Source: Methanospirillum stamsii
Lineage (GTDB): Archaea > Halobacteriota > Methanomicrobia > Methanomicrobiales > Methanospirillaceae
Assembly: GCF_046244385.1 (NCBI RefSeq)
Contig: NZ_CP176366.1
Location: 2,914,001-2,978,000, forward strand
Direction: 5' to 3'
DNA: 64,000 nt
Shown: one piece after another, positions 18,201-26,933 of the stretch
Layout: each line of letters begins with the position of its first letter
Numbering within the stretch: position 1 is the first letter of the stretch
Notes under the pieces: generated by a model
The model's database searches: none
Told to the model about the DNA's origin: nothing
Seen by the model: only the letters and a program-made list of their open reading frames with translations
Position numbers and translations under genes: made by a program

Positions 18201-18483
18201 ACACGACTTCATTAAGAATAGGATCACGAATGAGTGGTTTTAAGGCATCTTCTGTAACAAGATCCACCTTTCGATTAAATATTTCTTCAAGATAAAATTT
18301 TAATCCCATGAAATTGTCAAATGATTTTTTTCCTTTCTCAAATGTTACCAGAACATCGACATCACTATCCTCTCGTACATTACAATGAACAAAAGAACCG
18401 AAGATTCCAATTTTTTTAATTCCAAACCTTTGCTTAAGTTCCCGTTCGTTCAAACGAAGAAGGGCGAGAGGATCTATATTCAC
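18193..18483 (-). CDS. mntA: MntA-like minimal nucleotidyltransferase antitoxin
   Basis: A 96-residue minimal nucleotidyltransferase of the polymerase-beta fold. The signature G29-S30-F followed by D41xD43 (EDSDVDVLV) gives two of the metal-binding acids, with the third probably in KVDLVTED near residue 75. It is expected to AMPylate HepT on its conserved Tyr and so act as antitoxin. It precedes hepT on the minus strand and overlaps it by 8 bp. Confidence 0.92.
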   Translation of the reverse strand: MNIDPLALLRLNERELKQRFGIKKIGIFGSFVHCNVREDSDVDVLVTFEKGKKSFDNFMGLKFYLEEIFNRKVDLVTEDALKPLIRDPILNEVVYA

Positions 18484-18784
18484 ATTCAGATATAAACTGT
18501 CCTATTATTTGGTTATATGCATGTTTTCGTGTAATCGTTATTACATTTTGATTATCCATCGTTTTTGAGTTAAGATGAATAATGATGGATAATTATCGAT
18601 AATTTTTGTAATGGGAAATTATTTGGGTATTCTTTAGATATATTTTATTTTGGGAATAAATTTAGGAATAAGATTCTCAAACCGGACTGACATAAGATCT
18701 GTGTATTTTTTTATAAGCCTAAGAGATTAATCCTGTTGATATTTAGAGAAACCCTGAAATAGTTTTCAACGTTTAAAAAGAGAT
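18484..18784. other. Intergenic region with a 10-bp inverted repeat
   Basis: About 300 bp between the divergent HepT/MntA pair and the double binding-protein gene. ATTATCCATC (18551-18560) and GATGGATAAT (18584-18593) form a perfect 10-bp inverted repeat with 23 bp between them. Its position upstream of mntA would suit a regulatory site of the toxin-antitoxin pair. No gene is seen. Confidence 0.45.
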
Positions 18785-20263
18785 ATGCAATACCTGAACA
18801 TCCCAAATCCTCATCTATACCGGATGGGCATAATCCTGATTGTTAGCATAATTTTTATCTCCGGTATCTCGCTGGCAGAAAATACATATGAGCCCGTCAA
18901 TGAAAGACAATCACTTGAAAAACTGACCTTTTACACAGAACACCTTCCACCCTATAACTACGAGGAAAACGGGAGTGTAAAAGGACTTTCAATCGATCTT
19001 CTTGAAGCGATAACTCTGCGGATGGGTCATCAAATCCCTCGTAAGAACGTGCAGATTGTCCCTTGGGAAACCGGGTATCAGTCCGCTCTTACCGAAAATA
19101 ATTCAGTCATTTTTTCCACCGGACGTATCCCTTCACGTGAATCACTGTTCCGATGGGCAGGTCCAATTTCAGTAGAGCGGGATGTTCTATTTGCTAACGC
19201 TGATGCAGCATTGACAATAACGACATTAGGAGACGTGAAGGGACTCCGTGTAGGGGTAACTCCGGGTCATGCCGGAACTCAGGTGCTCCTTGATGCCGGA
19301 GTCAGCGAAGATCAGATAGTAACCGATGCAAATGTATCTGAACTCATCAGGAAACTTCAGGCAGATGAGATTGACCTCTGGTGTTATCCTGAACTCACCG
19401 GCCGGCATTACGCAGAGAAAGAGACCGGCAATTATTATGCTTTCAAAGTGGTTTTCCCGCTCGAGGATATGGGAATCTATTACGCTTTTAGTCGTGATGT
19501 TCCTGAATCTACGGTTCAGGTATTTCAAAATGTCCTAGATACTCTGAAAGAGGAAAAAGACGAGACTGGCATTACCACGTATGAACGAATTTTAGAGAGA
19601 TATATACCGGCGGTAGGACTCTCGCATCTGCAGTACCTTACCGAAGAATGGGCACCATATAACTATCTGGAAGATGGCATTCCTGCAGGGATATCAGTTG
19701 ATATCCTTGAAAAGGTCTTTAAAAGCATCGGTGTGAATAAAACCCGGGAGGATATCAGGATTGTTCCCTTATCTGAAGGATTCAGGCAGGCACAGGAAGA
19801 GAACGGAACAGTCCTTTTCTCAATCGCCAAATCTCCGGAACGTGAACCACTCTATCAGTGGGCAGGACCATTTACCACCGGAAAGTTTGTCCTGTTTGCT
19901 CCGGAACAGAAAAACATTTCCATTACAAATCCACAAGACCTTGCCGGATACCGGATTGGGACCGTGCAGGGGACGATTGAAAATACCCTCCTTACGAATA
20001 TCGGTGCTGAAAAAGAACAGATAGAAACCGGGCTGGTTCCAGGAGATCTTATCCGGATGCTGGAAGAAGAGCAGATCGATCTCTGGGCTACGGGGGATGA
20101 AACAGGAAAATATGAGATGAAAAAGGAAGGTCTTGATCCTCAAAAATATGAAGCGGTATATACCCTGAGTGAAGACGACTTTTATTTCATTTTCAGTAAA
20201 GATGTTCCGGATTCATTAGTACAGGCATTTAATCAGACACTGATGTCTATTCGAACACAATAA
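18785..20263 (+). CDS. Secreted tandem solute-binding protein (two SBP_bac_3 domains)
   Basis: A 492-residue exported protein. Residues 1-32 form a signal peptide or anchor. Two complete type-3 solute-binding domains follow, about 45-270 and 278-490. Each has the marker order LTFYTEHLPPYNYEENG / LTEEWAPYNYLEDG, then SVDILEK, RxPxRExLxxWAGP, and a second-lobe RVGVTPG / RIGTVQG. No ABC permease or ATPase is nearby and no transducer domain is attached. It may deliver ligands to a sensor or to a permease encoded elsewhere. It is homologous to the broken gene at 10313-15559, 3 kb upstream, which suggests local duplication. Confidence 0.88.
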   Translation: MQYLNIPNPHLYRMGIILIVSIIFISGISLAENTYEPVNERQSLEKLTFYTEHLPPYNYEENGSVKGLSIDLLEAITLRMGHQIPRKNVQIVPWETGYQSALTENNSVIFSTGRIPSRESLFRWAGPISVERDVLFANADAALTITTLGDVKGLRVGVTPGHAGTQVLLDAGVSEDQIVTDANVSELIRKLQADEIDLWCYPELTGRHYAEKETGNYYAFKVVFPLEDMGIYYAFSRDVPESTVQVFQNVLDTLKEEKDETGITTYERILERYIPAVGLSHLQYLTEEWAPYNYLEDGIPAGISVDILEKVFKSIGVNKTREDIRIVPLSEGFRQAQEENGTVLFSIAKSPEREPLYQWAGPFTTGKFVLFAPEQKNISITNPQDLAGYRIGTVQGTIENTLLTNIGAEKEQIETGLVPGDLIRMLEEEQIDLWATGDETGKYEMKKEGLDPQKYEAVYTLSEDDFYFIFSKDVPDSLVQAFNQTLMSIRTQ

Positions 20264-20756
20264 AATACGAAAAATACAGGAGATACCATCATCTCCAATT
20301 CTCAATCCATTCGGAATCTGTTTCTCATTTGTCCAACCGATTTTTGCCTTTTATACGGTAATAGAAATACCGGGATGACGGGAATAGAATCCGGTGGTTT
20401 ATTGGTGTTCGTAGCAAATCCGGCAAGTGCGTTTTTATGTGTATTCTGATATCGCTGATATTTGAGTTACCTATGTGTCTGCGAAGAAAAACTAATTCTA
20501 ACTCTCCTAATCCTTGCAACCGGTCTTATGAGTCAAAAACAGGATCTTCATCTTCAACTTTTTTTATGCCCCTGGCGATTAAAATTAGACCATTTTTGGA
20601 ATCAGGTCCATGTAGCAGTTGTAACAGATGTAACAGTTCTTGAAAAGAGACCCCGGAAAAAAATTCTATTATTATCTTCGAGATTTTGAGAGATTATACA
20701 AAATAATCGTAAATAAACAAATTGTTATATTATCCGGGCTTATATACCGGTATCCT
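20264..20756. other. Intergenic region containing the left 9-bp repeat array
   Basis: Roughly 490 bp without a gene I can support. Its main feature is the array at 20611-20641. TTATATTATCC near 20724-20734 is a possible TATA box for the gene starting at 20757, which would make that transcript leaderless. Confidence 0.45.
20611..20652 (+). repeat. Left arm of an inverted repeat with three 9-bp iteron-like units
   Basis: Read on the minus strand the units are AACTGTTAC, ATCTGTTAC and AACTGCTAC, followed on the inner side by a GAAAAGAGACC block on the plus strand. The same structure occurs in opposite orientation at 21969-22011, with about 90% identity over about 42 bp. The 9-bp period is clear. 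Function is inferred: replication-protein binding or element termini. Confidence 0.7.
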
Positions 20757-21254
20757 ATGCTCATGCAGGAACCAACCCCGGAAATGGTCCGGGCATGGAA
20801 AGAAACCTTTGAGACCTACAGGCCCGTACTAAAACCCAACAATAAACCAATACAAGACGTCATTTCTTACTTGAAACAGAAATATCCGGTCACTGAACGA
20901 ACTGAACAAACATTACTCCGGGTCGTTATCGAAAATGTCACCCTGAATGAATATAACGCACAAAAGATTCCGGCAGGTAAAACCCCTCTGGCACTGGTTT
21001 TCCAGGTAGAAGATGCCGTATCCGGAAAAAATCTCTATGAAAACCAGGATGATATATTCAAAGGATGTGCTATTATTGTTGGCTTTGAACTTGTCTCCGG
21101 ATATTTCATGGTGGAGGGAAGCAGTCAGCTCTGGGATGAGTTATTCGTATTTCGTGGTCTGGATGAAATAGATTTGACGAATTTTTACCTGGTTGCTGAA
21201 TACGTAGCATGTGTAAAGAAATCCGGCGATCCGGACAGGATACTTATCTCTTAG
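20757..21254 (+). CDS. Hypothetical protein
   Basis: About 165 residues from the ATG at 20757 (MLMQEPTPEMVRAW). A longer frame starts at 20640 inside the repeat arm and is unlikely. The protein looks soluble and globular, with an N-terminal helix, a helical segment DVISYLKQKYPV, then alternating beta and helix (ALVFQVEDAVSG, AIIVGFELVSGYFMVEG). I do not recognise the family. It sits between the two inverted 9-bp repeat arrays, with the truncated metallo-beta-lactamase gene next to it. Confidence 0.55.
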   Translation: MLMQEPTPEMVRAWKETFETYRPVLKPNNKPIQDVISYLKQKYPVTERTEQTLLRVVIENVTLNEYNAQKIPAGKTPLALVFQVEDAVSGKNLYENQDDIFKGCAIIVGFELVSGYFMVEGSSQLWDELFVFRGLDEIDLTNFYLVAEYVACVKKSGDPDRILIS

Positions 21255-21363
21255 TACCTATGCATTTTTCCATGAGTTTTCAGAAATTCAAGGATTAAAA
21301 AGTAGAAATTTTTTCTTCATCTAAAAGCTCTGAAAGATCAAAATATTATGAGCAGGAGAGCCT

Positions 21364-21744
21364 ATGCTGATAACGCCTTATGTTGATGCAATATATCATC
21401 AATTTACCATTCCTGTACGTCCTGGTTTGAATCTTGACCGGGTTGTGTACAGTTTCATCATCTTTAGGAAGAATATAACACTCATAGATACCGGTGTTTC
21501 CGGTAGTGAAACGAAGATCTTCGAGACTATTCAGTCACATGGCCGAAGTCCTTCGGGTATTTCTCTCATCATCCTGACCCATGCTCATCCGGAACATATC
21601 GGAGCAGCCAGAACGATTCAAAATGAGACCGGCTGCAGTATCGCTGCTCATCCATCAGATAAGCCATGGATAGAATATGTTGATCTCCAAAACCGGGAAC
21701 GGCCGGTTCCTGGTTTTTCCTCCCTGGTGAGCAGACCTATTTAA
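21364..21744 (+). pseudogene. Truncated metallo-beta-lactamase-fold hydrolase
   Basis: 126 residues forming only the first half of an MBL-fold domain. The metal motif HxHxxH is present as THAHPEH (H73, H75, H78), preceded by LIDTGVSGSE. The sequence ends soon after a VPGFSSL segment, and the following DNA does not continue the domain in any frame I read. Full MBL enzymes need about 210-250 residues including two later metal ligands (His, Asp), which are missing. A purine-rich ribosome-binding site (AGGAGAG) precedes the ATG. Likely a decayed gene. Confidence 0.65.
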
Positions 21745-21968
21745 AACAACAGAATATCTTGGTCTGCCTCCCCAAGCCTTAAATCCCCTTTTTGCGAGGA
21801 CATTGTCTGCAAATCTCCGGATTAGGGAGAGAGAAAAACTGATTGAATAATCCTCTCCATATTATGGAATCCGGATATCGGGAAACATAAAACAGGGTAC
21901 AAGGTATTCACAGACCTCCCAGGGTTTTCACCCGGAAGGTTTTTTCATCTTCATAAAAAAATTATCAG

Positions 21969-22011
21969 GTCTCTTTTCCATAGAACTGTTACAACTGTTA
22001 CGACCGCTACA
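21969..22011 (-). repeat. Right arm of the inverted repeat with three 9-bp iteron-like units
   Basis: On the plus strand: GGTCTCTTTTCC, then AACTGTTAC, AACTGTTAC, GACCGCTAC. It is the mirror of 20611-20652. The two arms enclose 1.4 kb holding the hypothetical gene and the MBL fragment, and the right arm lies just before the primase-helicase gene cluster. Confidence 0.7.
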
Positions 22012-22033
22012 ACGTCTCAGTTTCCCTAAATAT

Positions 22034-22945
22034 CTACGATTTCTTGAATATCCCCGATTCATAGCAAAATGACTTCTGCGAACTATCCCCTTCTGTGATT
22101 ATGGTATGACGATCAAGTATCATTTCATGTGCCTGAATCATATTATAAAATAACATTTCGGGGTTTTTTATTGAGGTATGGGCATAGATATCGTTTTTGT
22201 TCTCGACCAGGAATGTTGCAATCTCGCTTCGGTATTTTTCTTCAGAGTGACTGTAATCAACAATGAGCCCCATCGTGCCGACAAAATAAAGAAAGTCAAA
22301 ATCTTTCCATTCGGTCTTGAGCATCTGCGATCCCAGGATCAATTCAAGGTAAGGATCAATATGTCCTGCCTGATGGTATGGAAACAGGAAAAAGGAAGGT
22401 GAGTGCGTCACAACATACCGATAAAAATTGACTGCCCGGAGAACATCCATTGGAAGTTCTTCATCCCGGGTTTCCTGGATTTGCTCACCCTGTAAAAATC
22501 CCCAGTATACAGAAAGGTCGGTGCTTTCATATCCAACCCTTGTTTTCGGATGATTACTTTTTGCTAAAAAACCGGCTTTTTTAAGCGCCAATTCCTGAAC
22601 ATATGAAGATGAAAAAAAAGGCACCCGTTCCTCTTCCTCCATCAGGCTAATAATATCGGTAACATATCCAAGAAGAATCCCGGATGAAAAATCAATGTCC
22701 CAGTAATTCACACCGCTGTTCGTTTCTTTTAGAAGAATCCCCTCTTCCTTTGCGGCGGCGAGTTGTATTTTTGTACTCTTTGGTTCTTTTATCCCAAGAT
22801 CACTTTCAATATAGCCCCGAATCATCGGCTCCGGGGTCCATCCTGACTGCTTTAATACTATCTCAATTATCTTTCGCTTCGTAACCCCCGAATTATTACG
22901 CTGCCCTCGCGTTCTCCCTTCAGTCATGATCATATGTATGAACAT
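22034..22945 (-). CDS. Hypothetical protein with probable N-terminal winged helix
   Basis: Up to 303 residues; starts at 22945, 22933 (MIMTEG) or 22927 (MTEGRTRG) are all possible. The first 75 residues read like a winged-helix domain (KRKIIEIVLKQSGW, then RGYIESDLGI, then a short wing). The rest is a helical domain rich in aromatic residues, with no motif I recognise. It is divergent from the primase gene across a 155-bp region with CTATG half-sites, so it may regulate the replicon genes. Function unknown. Confidence 0.6.
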   Translation of the reverse strand: MFIHMIMTEGRTRGQRNNSGVTKRKIIEIVLKQSGWTPEPMIRGYIESDLGIKEPKSTKIQLAAAKEEGILLKETNSGVNYWDIDFSSGILLGYVTDIISLMEEEERVPFFSSSYVQELALKKAGFLAKSNHPKTRVGYESTDLSVYWGFLQGEQIQETRDEELPMDVLRAVNFYRYVVTHSPSFFLFPYHQAGHIDPYLELILGSQMLKTEWKDFDFLYFVGTMGLIVDYSHSEEKYRSEIATFLVENKNDIYAHTSIKNPEMLFYNMIQAHEMILDRHTIITEGDSSQKSFCYESGIFKKS

Positions 22946-22947
22946 AT

Positions 22948-22983
22948 TACTATGAATATATTGCTATGAATTAATACATAGTA
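22948..22983. promoter_or_regulatory. Putative operator with repeated CTATG half-sites
   Basis: CTATG occurs at 22950-22954 and 22964-22968, and its complement CATAG at 22977-22981. TACTATG (22948-22954) and CATAGTA (22977-22983) form an outer inverted repeat; CTATG-N8-CATAG forms an inner one. It lies between divergent genes, next to a TATA-like ATTATAAT at 22983-22990 that could serve the primase operon. Confidence 0.5.
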
Positions 22984-23100
22984 TTATAATACCAATGCTT
23001 ATATGTGAGCACGGATAATGAGAATAGAGAGAAATGAACAAAGGTATGTTCGTTTTCTTTCAAGTAATTTCTATTCAGATTAAGTGAGCTGAAAATTTAG

Positions 23101-24171
23101 ATGCAAAATTATTGTATTGAAAAAAAACACGAAGTAGAATCCCTGAAAGGGATCAACGATATTCCTGCCACACCGGGAATCAAAGGTCCTCACATGAGTA
23201 ATACCACAACCTCTGTCTTCAAAGGTTCCTGTATACCCTGGCAGATGCAGCGTGAAGGCCTGCTCTATGTCCGTGTCCCGGCTGGGGAGAAAGGCCCTAC
23301 TGAAAAAGGCTGGAACCAGTTACCACAGGGAAGGTGCTATTCAGATCCCGTTTTGGCTCTGCATCTGGAGCATGGAGGAAATTATGGCTATTATCCTGCT
23401 CCGGGTTCGGATATCCTTTCCATTGACGTGGATGATGCAGAGGCATTTCATGATGCAGGCGGGGAAAATCTGGTACGGGATACATTCCGGTATTCTGCAT
23501 GGCCTGACTGGCATAAATACCGGGCTATTGTTCACTGTCCGGACATCCCTCTCCATTTCTGCGGACATAAACTCTCAATAAGGAATTCCCTAGGACAGAC
23601 CGTTGTTGAACTCTTTTTCCCGGCAGGGATGGAGAAAACAGGTGGTCAGTGTATCGGTCCTGGTAGTATTCACCCGAATGGGAACCGGTATGAGATATAT
23701 GATCCAGATGCCCGGATAATGACTGTAAGATGGTCTGATATTGAGAATATCACAAGAACCATAAGCCCGGATACTGGTGCTTATCCAGTATTTGAGCAGG
23801 ATTGCCTGGATTCCAGTCAAAGCAGCAAAAAAAATGTTACGCAGCGGTATGGCCTGTCTGTTATGGATAATCTTCCACTGGAGGCAAGGATATCTGGAAA
23901 TGAGATCCGGGGAAAACATCCGGTTCATGGGAGCACATCATCAGGAGGAAATATAGTAATGAATCCGGGAAAAGGGCTTGTCTACTGTTTTCGGTGTGCT
24001 GCCGGGTATGATGCAGCGGGTTGGGATGCTATATGCCAGGGAATTATGCCCTGTGGCGGAACCTATGATTCGGACGTGATGAAAAGGCATCTACAGGTGC
24101 TTGACCAGGAAAAGCCTGAAGTCAGGTTTCTGGAGAGAATTGCCTGGAAAAAAGCGAGGAGGAGATCATGA
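23101..24171 (+). CDS. Primase-polymerase (prim-pol) domain protein
   Basis: A 356-residue protein with an archaeo-eukaryotic-type prim-pol domain as found in plasmids and viruses. Markers in order: REGLLYVRVPAGEKGPTEKGW at the N-terminus of the domain, NYGYYPAPGSDILSIDVDD with the catalytic acidic pair, and GSIHPNGNRYEIYDPD with the conserved His. A zinc-finger-like CFRCAAGYD segment lies near residue 300. ATG 23101 is used; ATG 23194 (MSNTTT) would also include the whole domain. It overlaps the helicase gene by 4 bp. It would prime or initiate replication of the integrated element. Confidence 0.82.
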   Translation: MQNYCIEKKHEVESLKGINDIPATPGIKGPHMSNTTTSVFKGSCIPWQMQREGLLYVRVPAGEKGPTEKGWNQLPQGRCYSDPVLALHLEHGGNYGYYPAPGSDILSIDVDDAEAFHDAGGENLVRDTFRYSAWPDWHKYRAIVHCPDIPLHFCGHKLSIRNSLGQTVVELFFPAGMEKTGGQCIGPGSIHPNGNRYEIYDPDARIMTVRWSDIENITRTISPDTGAYPVFEQDCLDSSQSSKKNVTQRYGLSVMDNLPLEARISGNEIRGKHPVHGSTSSGGNIVMNPGKGLVYCFRCAAGYDAAGWDAICQGIMPCGGTYDSDVMKRHLQVLDQEKPEVRFLERIAWKKARRRS

Positions 24172-26255
24172 CCGAAGTAATGACCGCTCAAACTCCCTTC
24201 TCTGATTTGATGAGGAGGGCACTTCTGATGGCTGGTGATAGGTCCTATGTGAAGGTGAAAGAATCGGGGGCATATCTATTCAGTGATAACCCGGATGAAG
24301 AAGGGGATCTTACTCAGGAATTCTGGGATATTGCCGTCTATCTGCTCTCCAACAAGAAACCCTCCGATGCGGTAATCAGAACGTTACAGAAGCGGAATAA
24401 GAAACTGAAAGAATATCAGCAACTGGACTATGATACTCTTCAGGATATTAAGGAACTGGCATTTTCTTATATCAAAACCGTGAAAACATTTGATTCCCCT
24501 GAAGAAGAGGAGATAATCAGGCGCATTCCGTTTTTCGAGAAAGACGGGTATCTCTACCTTACCTGTATCAGTCCGGATGATAGATACTCGTATGCTCACC
24601 TGCAGGATGGAAAGATAATTTTCTCCGAAGAAGAGATTGATCCGTCAGGTGTACTCACAAGGCCTCCTGAGCTTCCTGTTCACCAGGACCGGGGAACAAC
24701 ATCGTATATTGTGGGAATACCACGGACTTACCTTCTGGAAAAAGCCGGACTGCTCTCACCCGAAGCATTGTACACCAGAATCCGGAATCACCTGTTCTCG
24801 TACCTTGATGCTGAAGAACATGATTATGAGTTATTTGTGTATTACATCCTCTATTCGTGGTATTATTCCAAGTGCAGCACCACACCTTATCTTCGGTTCC
24901 TTGGTGATACTGGCAAGGGAAAAAGCCGGTTTTTAAAAGTCATCTCTGATCTCTGCTTTTATCCAATCCGGGCGTCAGGAGCGTCTTCAATCTCCGGTAT
25001 CATGCGGTTTAAAGAGAGATGGATGGGGACACTTCTTATCGACGAATCAGATCTGAAAGGTGATCAGTCAGATCCTCTCATCAAGTACCTGAATCTTGGA
25101 TTTGAAAAGGATAATTACTATATCCTGACGGATAAAAACGATCTCTCCAAAGTCCATCTTTTTGATCCGTTTGGCCCTAAACTCATCGCAATGAGGCAGC
25201 CGTTCCAGGATACTGCAACAGAAGGACGGTGTTTTTCCTTCTCTCCGGATGAGACGACACGGGAGGATATTCCCCCAGAGCTTCCAGCCAGGTATGCAGA
25301 TGAAGTAGCAGAGCTCAGGGCTCTTATTGCACGATTTACTCTGGAGCACTGGTCCCATGTATCAGAAGAATGTATGATTTCATGCATCGGAAAAGGGATA
25401 GAAGGACGGCTGAAACAGATGGCACGGCCTCTCTCTGTTATCCTGACACTTTTTCCTGACGGGCAGGAACGGTTTTTCACGTACCTGAACAACCGGCAAC
25501 AGGAGATTAAAAGGACCCGGGCCGAATCGTTTGAAGGTGGGATGTTTAATTATGTCCTTTCTTTAGCCCAGGGAGATGAAGATCTGATGATTGATCCGGA
25601 ATTCGGGAAGTACTACTATGAAGGGAGAATTCAGGCGATTACATCCAATATGGTCAGTCAAGGTCTGAAATGCAGTCGTAAAAACGTGACCCGGGCACTT
25701 TCAGGAATAGGGATGGAGAGTAGGCAGAAACGAATTCAGACTGCAACGGGGACGAAAAATGTCCGGGCATTTTTGGTTTTGGGCAGAAGGAAATGGCTGG
25801 AGATTATGCAACGGTACTATTATGATGAGTCTGGTGGGGAGATCCCCGAATGTCCGGAATGTTTGCGAGGCCCGGAATATAAGAACCTACAGTCAGAAAT
25901 TACCAACATTGAATCGTTCACTGATCAGGTTTGTCTGGATGATAAGGTATCTTGTCGATCAACAGGGCATCATTCTGGAGGCCTGATTCCTGAAACCGCC
26001 TCTGATAAAAAAGTCGGATTCACCACGTTCCGGGAATTTGCAGCATATCATGGTCTTGAACCAGACCTCCCGGTTCAGGAGTATGTTCCGGTTCCAAAGG
26101 AATGCGGTAGTGATTTGCATTGCCGGTGCAGAGGATGCCGTGAGTCGAATACGTCTTCACAGATCCTCTGGATTCCGGATAGGCCGTATAATCAGGTCTG
26201 TTTGAAACATCTGAATGAAATGAAAAATTTGTATGAAAAGGAGAATGTATTATGA
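24168..26255 (+). CDS. Replicon helicase-like AAA+/P-loop ATPase
   Basis: A 695-residue protein. Walker A is FLGDTGKGKSRF (near residue 250) and Walker B is TLLIDESDLKGD (near 290); LIAMRQPF looks like a sensor-1 region. The N-terminal 240 residues are largely helical. The C-terminal part has two Cys-rich patches (ECPECLRG near residue 565; CHCRGCRE-like near 655), probably zinc sites. Overlaps with the genes on both sides (4 bp each) point to one transcript with the primase. It is expected to unwind or load at the element's origin. The family is inferred from motifs and context. Confidence 0.78.
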   Translation: MTEVMTAQTPFSDLMRRALLMAGDRSYVKVKESGAYLFSDNPDEEGDLTQEFWDIAVYLLSNKKPSDAVIRTLQKRNKKLKEYQQLDYDTLQDIKELAFSYIKTVKTFDSPEEEEIIRRIPFFEKDGYLYLTCISPDDRYSYAHLQDGKIIFSEEEIDPSGVLTRPPELPVHQDRGTTSYIVGIPRTYLLEKAGLLSPEALYTRIRNHLFSYLDAEEHDYELFVYYILYSWYYSKCSTTPYLRFLGDTGKGKSRFLKVISDLCFYPIRASGASSISGIMRFKERWMGTLLIDESDLKGDQSDPLIKYLNLGFEKDNYYILTDKNDLSKVHLFDPFGPKLIAMRQPFQDTATEGRCFSFSPDETTREDIPPELPARYADEVAELRALIARFTLEHWSHVSEECMISCIGKGIEGRLKQMARPLSVILTLFPDGQERFFTYLNNRQQEIKRTRAESFEGGMFNYVLSLAQGDEDLMIDPEFGKYYYEGRIQAITSNMVSQGLKCSRKNVTRALSGIGMESRQKRIQTATGTKNVRAFLVLGRRKWLEIMQRYYYDESGGEIPECPECLRGPEYKNLQSEITNIESFTDQVCLDDKVSCRSTGHHSGGLIPETASDKKVGFTTFREFAAYHGLEPDLPVQEYVPVPKECGSDLHCRCRGCRESNTSSQILWIPDRPYNQVCLKHLNEMKNLYEKENVL

Positions 26256-26560
26256 TAACATGGCTTGATAATCCACTGAATTACTCGTATGTAAGAAAAA
26301 CATCCTATACTAGTCTCTCTTCCCGGTTTCCGGTAAAAACCCTGGGAAAGAAATTTCAGCAGTTTGGAAAACTCATCGGACATGAACTGATTGAGAGGAA
26401 GGATTCCAACACGAAAGGGGTGTATCTGTACCACCACCAGTTTTACTGGCTTAAAGAGCATGACCGGGATCTTGCTCCGGACGGAGTGTACAAGGGGCCC
26501 CGGGGATTTGGCGGACGGATGCCGGTTGAAGCGGTTGATCCGGTCAGGCTGATGGAATAA
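26252..26560 (+). CDS. Small basic protein of the replicon operon, possible winged helix
   Basis: 102 residues, coupled to the helicase by a 4-bp overlap. The region TLGKKFQQFGKLIGHELIER reads like a helix-turn-helix, followed by a two-strand wing (VYLYHHQFYWL) and a basic, glycine-rich tail ending GRMPVEAVDPVRLME. A degraded second copy of the 3' end of this gene lies at 38560-38594, 12 kb away. DNA binding is inferred. Confidence 0.6.
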   Translation: MITWLDNPLNYSYVRKTSYTSLSSRFPVKTLGKKFQQFGKLIGHELIERKDSNTKGVYLYHHQFYWLKEHDRDLAPDGVYKGPRGFGGRMPVEAVDPVRLME

Positions 26561-26564
26561 TTTT

Positions 26565-26933
26565 TCACCCTTTTTCGAATGGATTTATCAACTCCAGATT
26601 GTCAATCCATTGAAAGTCCTGAGTATTACGGGTAACTAATTTTATCTGATAAGCAATTGCGGTACCAGCAATTAATGCATCTCCTAATGTCATTTTTCTG
26701 ATCTGTCTGAGTTTTACAGCATAGTCTAAAACATTTTGAGATATCGGTAGCATTTTTGCAGTTCTGAAAAAAATTTCCAGATATTCACGTTCCTTATTAT
26801 TTAGTTTATGGTAACCAAGCACCTCTACATAACTGATGACAGAAACATATGGTGCATTTTTTTCTATTAAGGTCCGGATTTTTTCTTCTTGAGGTTGCAC
26901 TGCATAAATAATGATATTGCTATCAATCAGCAT
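26565..26933 (-). CDS. vapC: PIN-domain toxin, VapC type
   Basis: A 122-residue PIN-domain ribonuclease. The metal-binding acids are D4 (MLIDSN), E37 (SYVEVLG), D85 (TLGDALIAG) and probably D106 (TQDFQWID). Length and order match VapC toxins. Its start overlaps the preceding antitoxin gene by 11 bp on the minus strand. It converges with the replicon operon only 4 bp after the end of the small protein gene. Confidence 0.93.
   Translation of the reverse strand: MLIDSNIIIYAVQPQEEKIRTLIEKNAPYVSVISYVEVLGYHKLNNKEREYLEIFFRTAKMLPISQNVLDYAVKLRQIRKMTLGDALIAGTAIAYQIKLVTRNTQDFQWIDNLELINPFEKG

Noticed and set aside
21729..21770. GCAGACC / GGTCTGC inverted repeat after the MBL fragment, as a terminator or element end
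   Set aside because: The match is only 7 bp over a long loop, with no duplication or poly-T signal, so chance is likely.
20611..22011. A CRISPR array, suggested by regularly spaced short repeats
   Set aside because: The units are contiguous 9-mers without spacers, and there are only three per array; no cas genes are present.
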